This document shows positions 15,606 to 24,043 of a stretch of 47,005 bases of DNA, piece after piece. The stretch comes from an uncultured Cytophagales bacterium (lineage in GTDB: Bacteria; Bacteroidota; Bacteroidia; Cytophagales; Thermonemataceae): NCBI GenBank assembly GCA_937911505.1, contig CALEMF010000043.1, forward strand, positions 1 to 47,005. The letters run 5' to 3'. Within the stretch, counting starts at the first letter, position 1, and each line of letters begins with the position of its first letter. Made by a program: the position numbers and the translations under genes. The notes beneath the pieces were generated by a model. The model was given only the letters and a program-made list of their open reading frames with translations. It made no database searches and was not told the DNA's origin.

Positions 15606-15989
15606 CTAGAAAGGTAAGTCATCGTCGCCATCCTCCTCGCTAGAGATGGTAGCAATGGCATCATTGGCGGCGTCTATGTTATTAGGAGCACTGGCCGTCT
15701 CATCTGCATGTGTACCTGCTACCTTTTCAACGGCATAGGCGGTTACATCAGTATACCATTTCTCGTTGTACTCTCTAGAAGCTACGCTAAACATAATCCT
15801 GAGTTCGTCGTCTGGCTGTATTGACTCCAACAAACTAAGTTTATCATTCCATACCGTAAAGCATACTTTTTTAGGATACGCGTCGATGGTTTCGATGACG
15901 AAGTCTTGTTTTTTCCACTCTCCATTTTTACCAACGCCCTTTTGCTCTTGCAAAACCTTTATCAATTTCCCTCTGAGTTCTAAAGCCAT
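15606..15989 (-). CDS. DUF3127 OB-fold protein with an SSB-type C-terminal tip
   Basis: This 127-residue protein opens MALELRGKLIKVLQEQKGVG, followed by an OB-fold-like set of strands (KKQDFVIETIDAYPKKVCFTVWNDK), matching DUF3127 as I know it. The tail is low-complexity Ala/Asn/Asp and ends DDDLPF, almost identical to the DDDIPF tip with which bacterial SSB recruits replication and repair proteins. This suggests a single-strand-DNA-related role in the cytoplasm. A TATTTTTG (-7 type) element lies 33 bases upstream. Confidence 0.8.
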   Translation of the reverse strand: MALELRGKLIKVLQEQKGVGKNGEWKKQDFVIETIDAYPKKVCFTVWNDKLSLLESIQPDDELRIMFSVASREYNEKWYTDVTAYAVEKVAGTHADETASAPNNIDAANDAIATISSEEDGDDDLPF

Positions 15990-16021
15990 AATTTTAATTA
16001 CATTTAAATAGTCCGTTCTTA

Positions 16022-16029
16022 CAAAAATA
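16022..16029 (-). promoter_or_regulatory. Candidate -7 promoter element for the DUF3127 operon
   Basis: Read on the minus strand the bases are TATTTTTG, matching the Bacteroidota TAnnTTTG consensus, 33 bases before the start of the DUF3127 gene. A -33 TTTG partner is not clear, so this is tentative. Confidence 0.4.
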
Positions 16030-16033
16030 GCGA

Positions 16034-16720
16034 TTACTCATAAAAAACGCTTATATCGGGTAGTTTTTTTCGTGTTAGTTGGGGGACATATACTTCTTCT
16101 GCTGGATAACCTACTGGAATCAGTAAAAAAGGGCGCTCATTGGCAGGACGTGCTAGTATTTTACTAAGAAAGTTCATAGGGCTTGGGGTGTGGGTAAGTG
16201 CTACCAAGCCTGCCTCATGGATAGCCGCCAGTAGCAAACCAGCCGCCAGCCCTACCGATTCATTCACATAGTAGTTATTTTGCTTATTTTGCTCCTCGTC
16301 TAGCTCATAAATTCGCTTAAAAATCACAATCAGGTAAGGGGCAATCTCTAAGAAGGGTTTTTGCCAATCTGTACCAATGGGCGCTAAATCCTGCAGCCAC
16401 TCCTCTCCCATTCGCCCGTGGTAGCTTTCATACTCTTCTTTTTCGGCTTCTATGCGTATTTGCTTTTTAAGGTCAGGGTTGGCTACTACACAAAATGTCC
16501 ATGGTTGCTTGTGAGCCCCAGAAGGTGCGGTAGAAGCCGCCAACAGGAGCTGTTCTATAACTGCTTTGGGAATAGGCTTATCCGAAAAATCTCGTACGGT
16601 ACGGCGTGTATCAAGCCATTCATAAAAAGCTTTACTTCTCTGTAGCATCTCAGGTACTTCGTAGGTTGTACGTTCGTATCTATCGTGCAAGAAGCCATTG
16701 ATTTCTTTGCTGTCTTTCAT
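16034..16720 (-). CDS. Iodotyrosine-deiodinase-like flavin nitroreductase
   Basis: From ATG 16720 (MKDSKEI) the protein has 228 residues; an ATG at 16747 would add nine. It shows the FMN-binding nitroreductase signatures RRTVRDFSDKPIP, AASTAPSGAHKQPWTF and ALTHTPSPMNFL. The lid region EEYESYHGRMGEEWLQDL, then IGTDWQK, places Glu, Tyr and Lys at the spacing (Glu at -4 and Lys at +21 from Tyr) that I recall for the halotyrosine-binding triad of iodotyrosine deiodinase. A bacterial IYD homologue is known from Haliscomenobacter hydrossis, also Bacteroidota. The expected reaction is reductive dehalogenation of halotyrosines, but the natural bacterial substrate is uncertain. Confidence 0.85.
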   Translation of the reverse strand: MKDSKEINGFLHDRYERTTYEVPEMLQRSKAFYEWLDTRRTVRDFSDKPIPKAVIEQLLLAASTAPSGAHKQPWTFCVVANPDLKKQIRIEAEKEEYESYHGRMGEEWLQDLAPIGTDWQKPFLEIAPYLIVIFKRIYELDEEQNKQNNYYVNESVGLAAGLLLAAIHEAGLVALTHTPSPMNFLSKILARPANERPFLLIPVGYPAEEVYVPQLTRKKLPDISVFYE

Positions 16721-16768
16721 GAGATTTTTTTTAGCTAGTGAAGTCATCTAATGTTTCGGTTTAATAAC

Positions 16769-16861
16769 GAAGTCGTTTAAACTTTTTCTATTTTAGCTTC
16801 GCTGAGATACACTTCGTTTCGGTTAACTACGTTGAGCTACACTTCATTTCAGTTCTCAAAA
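16769..16861. repeat. Dispersed repeat, copy 1
   Basis: A leader (GAAGTCGTTTAAACTTTTTC) is followed by two ~30-base units of the type CTTCGCTGAGATACACTTCG...GTT, then TTCTCAAAA. The reverse-complement orientation of the same layout occurs at 31983-32074. Both copies lie between genes. The units contain short inverted repeats such as TAGCT/AGCTA. It does not resemble an IS or CRISPR. Confidence 0.85.
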
Positions 16862-17045
16862 GATGACTCAAATGCATCCATATTTCGTTACTTTTCTCAT
16901 CCATAGCGTTGCTATGGCCAAGAGAGTTTATAAAATTAGGTTTCAGCAGCAGATATTTGCAGCTTAACGATAAGTATTAGATAACTTCAATTACAAAGAT
17001 AGAATTATTTTAGCATTACAACGATCGTTTTGAATACCATCGCCT

Positions 17046-18164
17046 ATGATTTATCTATCAGCCCCTCACCTTACGGGTGAAGAGCAACCTTACTTACAAC
17101 AGGTTTTTGAGAGCAACTGGATTACTTCGGCGGGGCACTGTATCGACTTGTTGGAGCAACGCTTTCAAGAAAAACTTTCTGTACCTTATGCAGTAGCGCT
17201 TAACAGTGGTACTTCTGCCATTCACCTAGGGCTGAAAGGGCTAGGCATAGGCGCAGGTGATACAGTCATCTCTCCTACCTTTACTTTTGTAGCCTCCGCT
17301 AATCCTATCGTCTACCAACAGGCAACGCCTATTTTTGTAGATAGTGAACCTCTTACTTGGAATTTGGACCCAGTCTATTTAGAAGAGGCCATTAAAACCT
17401 CTATAAAGAAAGGTAAAAAACCAAAAGCCATTGTAGTCGTGTACCTGTATGGCCAGCCAGCGCAGATGGAGCGCATTCAAGCCATCGCCGAACATTATGA
17501 TATTCCTATTTTAGAAGATGCGGCTGAAGCTTTAGGCAGTAGCTGGCAACAACAAAAGCTGGGCGGCTTGGGCGATGTGGGCGTTATTTCTCTCAACGGC
17601 AATAAGATTATTACTGCCTCTGGCGGAGGAATACTTCTTACCAAAGAGGAAGCAATAGCGCAAAAAGTGAAGTTTTGGGCGACACAAGCCCGTGAGCCTG
17701 TACCCTATTACCAACACACAACAATTGGCTACAACTACAGCATGAGCAATGTATTGGCGGCCATTGCTTGTGGGCAAATGGAAGTACTAGAAGATCGGGT
17801 AACCAAGAGGAGGAGTATTTTTCAGTATTACCAAAAGCACCTTAAAGAGATCGCTGGTATTCACTTTTGGGAAGAGCCTACTGGTTACTTTTCTAATCGC
17901 TGGCTCAGTTGTATTTTACTCTCAAAAGATATCAAGTGTAAACCTGAGCAATTAATACAATCGCTTTGGGAAGCAGGAATCGAGGCCAGAAGGCTTTGGA
18001 AGCCGATGCACTTACAGCCTTTGTACAATGCGTATCCCTATTTTGGTGAGCAAGTAGCAGAAGACTTATTTGAGAGAGGTCTTTGCTTACCCTCTAGTTC
18101 TAGCCTAACGGAAGCGCAGCTCGATTACATTATCGAGCAGATTAGAACGAATATAAAAAAATAG
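17046..18164 (+). CDS. DegT/DnrJ/EryC1/StrS-family PLP aminotransferase
   Basis: This 372-residue protein covers the usual family length. The N-terminus MIYLSAPHLTGEEQPYLQQV, the NSGTSAIHLGL cofactor loop, SPTFTFVASANPI, the LEDAAEALGS segment and the SLNGNKIITASGGG motif, whose Lys forms the Schiff base with PLP, are all present. These enzymes transaminate nucleotide-linked keto-sugars. The sequence style is closest to those making UDP-linked 4-amino sugars (PglE-like), used in glycan or glycoprotein assembly. No other sugar genes are adjacent, so the substrate cannot be fixed. Confidence 0.85.
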   Translation: MIYLSAPHLTGEEQPYLQQVFESNWITSAGHCIDLLEQRFQEKLSVPYAVALNSGTSAIHLGLKGLGIGAGDTVISPTFTFVASANPIVYQQATPIFVDSEPLTWNLDPVYLEEAIKTSIKKGKKPKAIVVVYLYGQPAQMERIQAIAEHYDIPILEDAAEALGSSWQQQKLGGLGDVGVISLNGNKIITASGGGILLTKEEAIAQKVKFWATQAREPVPYYQHTTIGYNYSMSNVLAAIACGQMEVLEDRVTKRRSIFQYYQKHLKEIAGIHFWEEPTGYFSNRWLSCILLSKDIKCKPEQLIQSLWEAGIEARRLWKPMHLQPLYNAYPYFGEQVAEDLFERGLCLPSSSSLTEAQLDYIIEQIRTNIKK

Positions 18165-18186
18165 AGAGGCTATTGACCTCTCTATT
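18160..18186. terminator. Bidirectional terminator
   Basis: A perfect 10-bp stem AATAGAGAGG / CCTCTCTATT with loop CTATTGA spans the stop of the aminotransferase gene. It faces the convergent beta-barrel gene, for which a T-run (ATTTTTTAT) follows on the minus strand. Confidence 0.85.
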
Positions 18187-18216
18187 TAGGTGAATGCTTA
18201 TCAATATACTTTTTCG

Positions 18217-18828
18217 TTAGTTGCCAATAAACTTGTATCCTACTGTCAACTGAAACGTACTAACGCGATCGTCGGTCTTAAACTCTGTTCCACCAATGCG
18301 GTAGTTATCTCTCCCTACACCGCTTAGTCCTCCTTCATACCGTAAGTCGATGGTAAGTTTAGAAATATCTAGCCCTACACCAATTTGGTAGCCTATGTTT
18401 GCCCCAGAGACAGACTCTTCGTAACGACTTCCTTGTACACCCTCTTCGCTAGCACTGATGGGAAAGCCTAATACAGGACCTAAGTTAGCTCTAAAAATTC
18501 CTTGTCCAAACTTGTAACCAATTAAAATAGGCACATCTAAGCTGTTAATGTTTCTTTCAATTTCTCCTAAGCTGCTGAGGTTTCCTTCTGCTTGTAGGTT
18601 AGCGCCTTTCTGGCTAAAAAGGATTTCTGGTTGTAGATAAAATTTGCTAATTGTAATGCGTGCAAAACCACCTGCTACGACACCGTATTGAAAACCGTCG
18701 TTTTCTAAGTCGTCTTGGGAAGGAATAAGCTGATTGACATTGATTCCTAACTTAGCTCCTACGCTGAGTTGCGCTTGGCTGGCAGAGAACACAAACATAC
18801 TGACTACTAATAGCAATAATTTTCTCAT
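18217..18828 (-). CDS. Small outer-membrane beta-barrel protein
   Basis: This 203-residue protein has a signal peptide (MRKLLLLVVSMFVFSASQAQ) and a chain of amphipathic strands beginning LSVGAKLGINVNQL and ending with an aromatic strand FQLTVGYKFIGN. It is of the outer-membrane beta-barrel (porin family, PorT-like) type common in Bacteroidota. The likely role is structural or as a small porin in the outer membrane. It is transcribed alone. Confidence 0.8.
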   Translation of the reverse strand: MRKLLLLVVSMFVFSASQAQLSVGAKLGINVNQLIPSQDDLENDGFQYGVVAGGFARITISKFYLQPEILFSQKGANLQAEGNLSSLGEIERNINSLDVPILIGYKFGQGIFRANLGPVLGFPISASEEGVQGSRYEESVSGANIGYQIGVGLDISKLTIDLRYEGGLSGVGRDNYRIGGTEFKTDDRVSTFQLTVGYKFIGN

Positions 18829-18876
18829 AGTTATAATAGTTGGTGACGCTTGTAGTTTTTCATAAACCCTGCCAAA

Positions 18877-18909
18877 GTTTTAAATATCTGATTATCAAAT
18901 ATTTAAAAC
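18877..18909 (-). terminator. AT-rich inverted repeat at the end of the AraC gene
   Basis: A perfect 11-bp inverted repeat GTTTTAAATAT / ATATTTAAAAC with an 11-base loop overlaps the stop codon of the regulator gene. It could terminate its transcript, though only a short T-run follows. Confidence 0.5.
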
Positions 18910-19911
18910 GCCAAATCGGTATTCTTGTGGGGTTTGATTGGTCCATCTTTTGAAAGCACGCGCAAAAACGCTTGCTTCTGCATAGCCTAATAAGTAAGCG
19001 ATATCGGCCATCTGTAAGGTGGTATCTTGTAAGTAACTCTTCGCAAACTCTTGTCGGAGAGCATCTACCAACGACTGAAAAGTATAGCCTTCTTCTTTAA
19101 GCTTTCGTTGGAAAGTACGCGTGCTTACATTAAAGCTCGCCGCCACCTGCGCTAGGCTAGGCAAAGCCGTGGGCATCATATGGATGAGTGTACGCCTCAC
19201 GGCATTATGAAAGCCTTCTTCGGTAGCCATTTGCTTTGATTTAGTGTTGGCAAAGCTTACTAAGGTACGTAGCAAATCATAGTTGCTGGTGATGATAGGC
19301 GCTGTCACCTGTTTTTTATCTAAGAAGATAGCAGTGATGGGCTTATTAAAATATACAGGTGCTTGAAAAGCTTTCTCGTAGAAATGTACCTCTTGAGAGG
19401 CTTGAAAGCCATAATCAATACAAAGTGGTGTATGCTGTTGGCGTGTTAGGGCGCTAAATTGTCTAATGGTAAAGGCAATTACTCCATCTACGGTATGTCT
19501 TACAATATCGGGAGAGTGTTGCAACCATAGTGGATGAGGGGTAATGGTAAGCTTAAAGTTATCCGCCTCCTCAGTAAGTGCCATAGGAAGCATACTACAA
19601 CCGAGATTGGCAAATTCGCAACAGTATTGTAGGGCTTCTTGCACGGTAGCACTGGTCTGGGTGATTTGCCCTACTAAACCTGCGGCCGAAAGATTCAGGT
19701 ACTCACCAGCTCTTAAGCCAAATAGCTCATCTTGGGTTTGAACGATGATTTCTTGCAATACCCGATCGTATACCTCTGTAGTAATACGTGTATCTTCTTC
19801 GTTTAAGTGATCATGAGATAGCGTTGTAAGGGCTACCAAGCTTTCTAGTTGAAGTCCTCTGGTAGTCGCATAATGTATTAAGTTAAGTAGAAATCGTCCG
19901 TTAAACCCCAT
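18895..19911 (-). CDS. AraC-family transcriptional regulator
   Basis: This 338-residue protein has the layout of the OruR/ArgR-type AraC group: an N-terminal ligand-binding domain (residues ~1-200, with FGLRAGEYLNLSAAGLVGQI) and a C-terminal double helix-turn-helix (~245-335, SLAQVAASFNVSTRTFQRKL and MADIAYLLGYAEASVFARAF). It is transcribed divergently from the SRPBCC gene at 20027 across about 115 bases, the arrangement typical of a local regulator and its target. The effector is unknown. Confidence 0.9.
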   Translation of the reverse strand: MGFNGRFLLNLIHYATTRGLQLESLVALTTLSHDHLNEEDTRITTEVYDRVLQEIIVQTQDELFGLRAGEYLNLSAAGLVGQITQTSATVQEALQYCCEFANLGCSMLPMALTEEADNFKLTITPHPLWLQHSPDIVRHTVDGVIAFTIRQFSALTRQQHTPLCIDYGFQASQEVHFYEKAFQAPVYFNKPITAIFLDKKQVTAPIITSNYDLLRTLVSFANTKSKQMATEEGFHNAVRRTLIHMMPTALPSLAQVAASFNVSTRTFQRKLKEEGYTFQSLVDALRQEFAKSYLQDTTLQMADIAYLLGYAEASVFARAFKRWTNQTPQEYRFGVLNI

Positions 19912-20026
19912 AAGTAAGTAATTATATACTTGGCAGTAAGTGTCAATTGATTGGCAGATGAAGCAAAGTGTCTAGGCTAGTTTACGTGTAAATTTGTATA
20001 AAGATTCAAAGATCACCTTTATAACC

Positions 20027-20476
20027 ATGATACAGTTAGAAACACAAATCCTTATACAAGCGCCTGTTGATCAGGTATGGAAAGTACTCACTGACCTTGA
20101 AGCTTACCAAGAATGGAATCCTTTTATTATTAAAATTGAGGGAAAAGCACAAAAAGATACTTACTTAAAAAATACGCTTCAGTTTACACCGCAAAAGCAG
20201 CAAGTTTTTAGCCCTATTGTACTAGATGCTATTCCAAATCAGTTATTTCGCTGGCGAGGAAAGCTTTTTATCAAGGGGTTGTTTGATGGAGAGCACTATT
20301 TTCAGCTTGTACCTATCGATGCTACTCAAACCAAACTCATACACGGAGAAAAGTTTACAGGACTCTTGGTCAAGCCTCTTATGAGAAGTATAAGGGAGCA
20401 AACCTTGCACAATTTTGAAGCGATGAACGAGGCCTTAAAGGCACGGGTTGAAAGCCTCTATGTAACTAACGAATAA
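20027..20476 (+). CDS. SRPBCC (START-like) domain protein
   Basis: From ATG 20027 the protein has 149 residues and begins MIQLETQILIQAPVDQVWKV, the standard first strand and helix of SRPBCC proteins; an upstream start at 19994 adds residues unlike the family. DLEAYQEWNPFI is the second conserved motif. These are small helix-grip folds that bind hydrophobic ligands. It is probably controlled by the divergent AraC gene. It meets the convergent peptidase gene 9 bases downstream. Confidence 0.85.
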   Translation: MIQLETQILIQAPVDQVWKVLTDLEAYQEWNPFIIKIEGKAQKDTYLKNTLQFTPQKQQVFSPIVLDAIPNQLFRWRGKLFIKGLFDGEHYFQLVPIDATQTKLIHGEKFTGLLVKPLMRSIREQTLHNFEAMNEALKARVESLYVTNE

Positions 20477-20485
20477 GTCTTAGCA

Positions 20486-21811
20486 TCAATATACCCAACG
20501 ATCAAAAAAGGATTGTAAATCTTTGCCAGAGACACGCTCCATTTCTTCTTGAAAATTTTTGGTAACTACAAACTTATCAAAATATTTTTGACTATAGGCT
20601 TTCAGTCCTTCCCAAAAATGCGCTTCACCGAGTGTTTCTCTGAGTAAATGTAATACGTAAGCCCCCTTGAAGTATACAATGTCTCGATCGTCTCGGGTGG
20701 GATTGTGCCAACTTTCAAAGACCAGTGGTTTGTCTTTTCCTTTGTCTCGTACTTTTAGATAAATCTGACGGTATACTTCTATATCTTCCAAGTATTTTTC
20801 TTTTCCAAAGGCTTGTTCGTTGTAAGCAGCAGATAGAAAGGTAGCAAAGGCTTCGTTCAACCAAAAGTGGTTCCACGATTGACAAGTAATACGATTGCCC
20901 CACCATTGGTGTGCTAGTTCGTGGGTAATTAAGTTAATTTCAGTTTCATTGTCTATGATATGCTTTCCGTAGCTGCCTTTTAACACAACCATTCCTGCCA
21001 TTTCTTGGTAATGCGCGCCCATTAAGACCTGCGTGTAGGTACTTTGATAATACGCTACACCAGAAATCTCTTCTAGAAATGCCATTATTTTAGGCGTTTC
21101 CCAGAAGATCAGATCTAAATCTAACCCGTATTGCGGAGATAAGTAATTCAACTGAGTAGTCTTGTAGCTTCGGCTGAGTGTCTGAAAATTACCTATCGCG
21201 AAGCCATAGGTATAAGGAGAAGTAGCGTAAGACTGCACCCACAAGTAGCTATCTAAGCCTTCTTTGTAGGGTGCTTTCATAAAAAGCTCGCCGCTGGCAA
21301 CTGCTTGCAGACTGTCGGGAATCACAATTCCTAAGTCTATCAATGCCTTGTCTGCTACCTCATCTCGGCAAACCATCCATTCACTTGTGTGAAATACTGT
21401 ATACATTTGCTGTGCTGCGGCATCAAAGAGTAAACCTTTTTTTGGGCTTCCTTCATAAAAAATACTGACCTGATTTTGAACAGTAGCGCGCTCAGGTAAA
21501 TAAATGAAAAGCTTTTGCCCCTTCTGCTCATAGCCTTTTATCTTACCTGTCACTTTTTTAATTGTAAGTGCTCCACAATCGAAAATAACTTCTGTCACTT
21601 GAGGGTCGAGGTGAAAGTCGATCATGGAAGACCCTTCTATTGAGCCATCGTTTATATCTGGCTGAAGCCATACTGTATACTTGATCACATCGAGTGAATC
21701 ATTTGAGCAGCGAGCTTCTTTGGCAAAGAGCAAGCAGGTAAGAAGAAAAAGCGCTATAGGGAATGTACTCTTTTTTGGCTGAATAAGTAAAAAGTAAGCG
21801 ATTGGCTTCAT
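20486..21811 (-). CDS. M1-like gluzincin metallopeptidase without GxMEN motif
   Basis: This 441-residue secreted protein has the zinc site HELAHQWWGN and the third ligand in NEAFATFLS 18 residues later. A Tyr in FKGAYVLHLLR sits where the transition-state Tyr of M1 peptidases lies. At the place of the aminopeptidase exopeptidase motif GxMEN it reads EMAGMVVLKG, so the Glu that binds the substrate N-terminus is absent. It is also much shorter than typical M1 enzymes (about 600-900 residues). It starts 17 bases after the oxidoreductase stop on the same strand, so it may be read through from the redox cluster. Confidence 0.75.
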   Translation of the reverse strand: MKPIAYFLLIQPKKSTFPIALFLLTCLLFAKEARCSNDSLDVIKYTVWLQPDINDGSIEGSSMIDFHLDPQVTEVIFDCGALTIKKVTGKIKGYEQKGQKLFIYLPERATVQNQVSIFYEGSPKKGLLFDAAAQQMYTVFHTSEWMVCRDEVADKALIDLGIVIPDSLQAVASGELFMKAPYKEGLDSYLWVQSYATSPYTYGFAIGNFQTLSRSYKTTQLNYLSPQYGLDLDLIFWETPKIMAFLEEISGVAYYQSTYTQVLMGAHYQEMAGMVVLKGSYGKHIIDNETEINLITHELAHQWWGNRITCQSWNHFWLNEAFATFLSAAYNEQAFGKEKYLEDIEVYRQIYLKVRDKGKDKPLVFESWHNPTRDDRDIVYFKGAYVLHLLRETLGEAHFWEGLKAYSQKYFDKFVVTKNFQEEMERVSGKDLQSFFDRWVY

Positions 21812-21828
21812 GTTAATTTATTGACTAT

Positions 21829-22776
21829 CTACAACGTAAATACAGCTTTTCCTGTAAAGCGCTCTTTTCCACTTTCTATTTGTGGTAGTACAGCTTTGAT
21901 GTCGGTTAGTGGATAAGTTTTTCCTACTTCTACGATGAGATGATCTTTCTCTACGGCTTCTGCCAACGCTTCTAAGTCTTCTTTTTTTACCGCTACACCT
22001 AATACTTTTCGCTTACGTGTGCTAAAAGCATTATGAAAAAAACTTCCCATAAATGCATTGATACTGGGTTGTAAATCTACGTAAATACCTTCATCGGAGA
22101 GTAAAGAAAGCGCTTTATTGAAAGGGAGTTTTTTAGAGGTATCCAGAATCAGGTCGAACTTCCTTTCGGATTTTGTAATATCTGTTTTATGGTAGTCTAT
22201 GATTTCATCTACACCTATTTTCTCGGCAAAAGGGATGCTGTGCGTCCCTACTACTCCTGTGACATGTGCTCCTTTTCCTTTGGCCAGTTGTACCGCTATG
22301 TGCCCTACCCCACCACTTGCGCCATTAATGAGTACACGCTTTCTATCAATAGATGTAGGTAACAAGGCAATGGCTTGGCGTGCTGTAGCTCCTACCATAG
22401 GTAAAGCCGCCGCTTGTTTGAAATGCAAGGTAGTAGGTTTTTTTATAAGTCTTTCTTGTGTTACTAAAGCAAAATCAGCATAAGCACCTAGCTGATCGAA
22501 GGGTAACCAACCTAGCACTTCATCATCAGCTTTGAAATCTTGTACTTGATCGCCTACTGCCTCTACGATACCTGCCAGCTCACATCCCATGGCCTTGGGA
22601 AAGCCTTTGCCATCAGTTATTTTCAAATCACCATTTCGGATCTTCCAATCTAGTTCGTTGATGCCTGCAGCTTTTACTTTTATAAGTACCTCGGTGGCAG
22701 CAGGAACTGGTTTGTCTACTTCGTTCATCTGAATTACTTCTGCACCACCGTATTGTTGGTATTGTACTTTTTTCAT
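21829..22776 (-). CDS. NADP-dependent quinone-oxidoreductase-like MDR enzyme
   Basis: This 315-residue medium-chain reductase shows the GroES-like N-terminus (VLIKVKAAGINELDWKIRNG), the stretch FPKAMGCELAGIVEAVG, and a Rossmann nucleotide site INGASGGVGHIAVQLAKGKG. There are no structural zinc cysteines, which places it with the zinc-free quinone reductase or enoyl reductase branch. The expected role is NADPH-dependent reduction of quinones or enones in the cytoplasm. A strong hairpin separates it from the SnoaL-like gene, so it may be partly uncoupled from the upstream genes. Confidence 0.85.
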   Translation of the reverse strand: MKKVQYQQYGGAEVIQMNEVDKPVPAATEVLIKVKAAGINELDWKIRNGDLKITDGKGFPKAMGCELAGIVEAVGDQVQDFKADDEVLGWLPFDQLGAYADFALVTQERLIKKPTTLHFKQAAALPMVGATARQAIALLPTSIDRKRVLINGASGGVGHIAVQLAKGKGAHVTGVVGTHSIPFAEKIGVDEIIDYHKTDITKSERKFDLILDTSKKLPFNKALSLLSDEGIYVDLQPSINAFMGSFFHNAFSTRKRKVLGVAVKKEDLEALAEAVEKDHLIVEVGKTYPLTDIKAVLPQIESGKERFTGKAVFTL

Positions 22777-22797
22777 AAGATATCAATTATGTGGAAA

Positions 22798-22826
22798 AGT
22801 CAGCATCTATTTGGCAGATGCTGACT
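22798..22826 (-). terminator. Strong hairpin inside the redox cluster (terminator or attenuator)
   Basis: A perfect 11-bp stem AGTCAGCATCT / AGATGCTGACT with a 7-base loop lies between the SnoaL-like gene and the MDR reductase gene. On the minus strand it is followed by TTTT. It could reduce read-through into the reductase gene. Confidence 0.7.
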
Positions 22827-22856
22827 ACAAAATAACTTTAAAGGTTATACAAAGTT

Positions 22857-23273
22857 TTATTCACTTTGCTCCATCGCATTAAACATAGCAGGATCGATGT
22901 TGATACTATGTCGTTTGATTTTCCAAGCGTCGTTTTCTCGCGTAAATATATCCTGTATCATAGCAGTAGCTACTACCCCAGGCATTTGCTCCCCTTCTAC
23001 TACCAATAATAGGTAGTCTACTTGGATGTCTTCGCCTACTTTCTTGAAGAGGTGATTCATCGCGAAATGGCGCTTGAGCGTTCCTTCCATTTCAAAAATC
23101 TTTTCAAGGTCTTTGGCCATTGAGCCATTTTTTGGCCCTGTACTCATGCCGCCTTCTATAAATCCTTCTTCTGCATAGTAAGCTACGTGTGCTTCTACAT
23201 CTTTGTTGTCGGAGGCTAAACTGTAGCCCGCAATTAACTCCGTTAAGTGTACTTTTTCTTCTGTGGTTACCAT
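22857..23273 (-). CDS. SnoaL-like / NTF2-fold protein
   Basis: This 138-residue protein has the SnoaL-like pattern: an N-terminal helix pair (LTELIAGYSLASDNKDVEAHVAYYAEEGFIE is its core), RHFAMNHLF, and the C-terminal strand AWKIKRHSINIDP. The fold is a cone-shaped barrel used by small isomerases, hydrolases or ligand binders. It lies 46 bases downstream of the SDR gene on the same strand, so probably shares its operon. Function cannot be set from sequence alone. Confidence 0.8.
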   Translation of the reverse strand: MVTTEEKVHLTELIAGYSLASDNKDVEAHVAYYAEEGFIEGGMSTGPKNGSMAKDLEKIFEMEGTLKRHFAMNHLFKKVGEDIQVDYLLLVVEGEQMPGVVATAMIQDIFTRENDAWKIKRHSINIDPAMFNAMEQSE

Positions 23274-23319
23274 TGTGATTAAAATTTAGATTATGTAATT
23301 GAGTACTGATTAAAAGTGA

Positions 23320-24027
23320 TTATAAATTTCCCCTAAGCTTATGCGTAATGGGGTCGTCTTTGGTCTGTTTTAAATATAGTTTCGTAATGTAGTGTCCTAT
23401 GTCTTCTGCGCTTACCCAATTGGGTTGCACTTGCTCGCCACGTGCACGGGTTTTCACAGGCGTAAAGGCCGCCACTGACCTTATCCGGTAGGAGGCTTTT
23501 TTGGCTTCTTCGTGGAGTACGCGTGTCATCGCCTCTTGCGCAGACGAGATGATCGTCATGCTGCCTGCCTTGGGTGCTACGAAGTCTTGTGCCCCGCCAT
23601 TGATGTTGACGTACAGTCCTTCGTTTTGGGCTTTCAAGACAGGGACAAAGGCACTTGCAAATAAAAAGTGGGAAGTAAGGTTATTTTGGAGAATCTCCTG
23701 CCAAAGATCGATGGGTGTGTCTACTAGATCGTGCCCTTGTACCCAACCACCTAAACTAGCAATGGTCATGTCTATCTTACCAAATTCATTGATTACTTGT
23801 GTTTTAAAGGCTTTTACACCTTTGGGGTCTCCTACGTTTGCCTTGTACAATACCAGTTGTTCACGTGGACTTTCTGTAAGGTAGTCTTGTAGCTGTTCCT
23901 TTTTGGCTTCTGTACGGAAAGGAACAATAATCGTAGCGCCGTCACTGATAAGGGCTTTGGCGATTCCCTCTCCTACTGCCCCTGTGCCACCGGCTAGCAC
24001 TATTCTTTTATCTGCTAATGGTTTCAT
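23320..24027 (-). CDS. Short-chain dehydrogenase/reductase
   Basis: This 235-residue SDR has the nucleotide site VLAGGTGAVGEGIAKAL and the segment ASLGGWVQGHDLVDTP. The usual YxxxK catalytic pair is not visible at its expected place: after the INGGAQDF and ISSAQEAMTRVLHEEAKK segments there is no Tyr-x-x-x-Lys. It may therefore be an atypical or non-catalytic SDR. It is first in the redox cluster, 16 bases downstream of a probable MarR operator copy. Confidence 0.8.
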   Translation of the reverse strand: MKPLADKRIVLAGGTGAVGEGIAKALISDGATIIVPFRTEAKKEQLQDYLTESPREQLVLYKANVGDPKGVKAFKTQVINEFGKIDMTIASLGGWVQGHDLVDTPIDLWQEILQNNLTSHFLFASAFVPVLKAQNEGLYVNINGGAQDFVAPKAGSMTIISSAQEAMTRVLHEEAKKASYRIRSVAAFTPVKTRARGEQVQPNWVSAEDIGHYITKLYLKQTKDDPITHKLRGNL

Positions 24028-24043
24028 TTTGTATATATTTATA

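Noticed and set aside
16769..16861. CRISPR-like repeat
   Set aside because: Only two adjacent units are present, they are imperfect, and no spacer-sized unique sequence lies between them.
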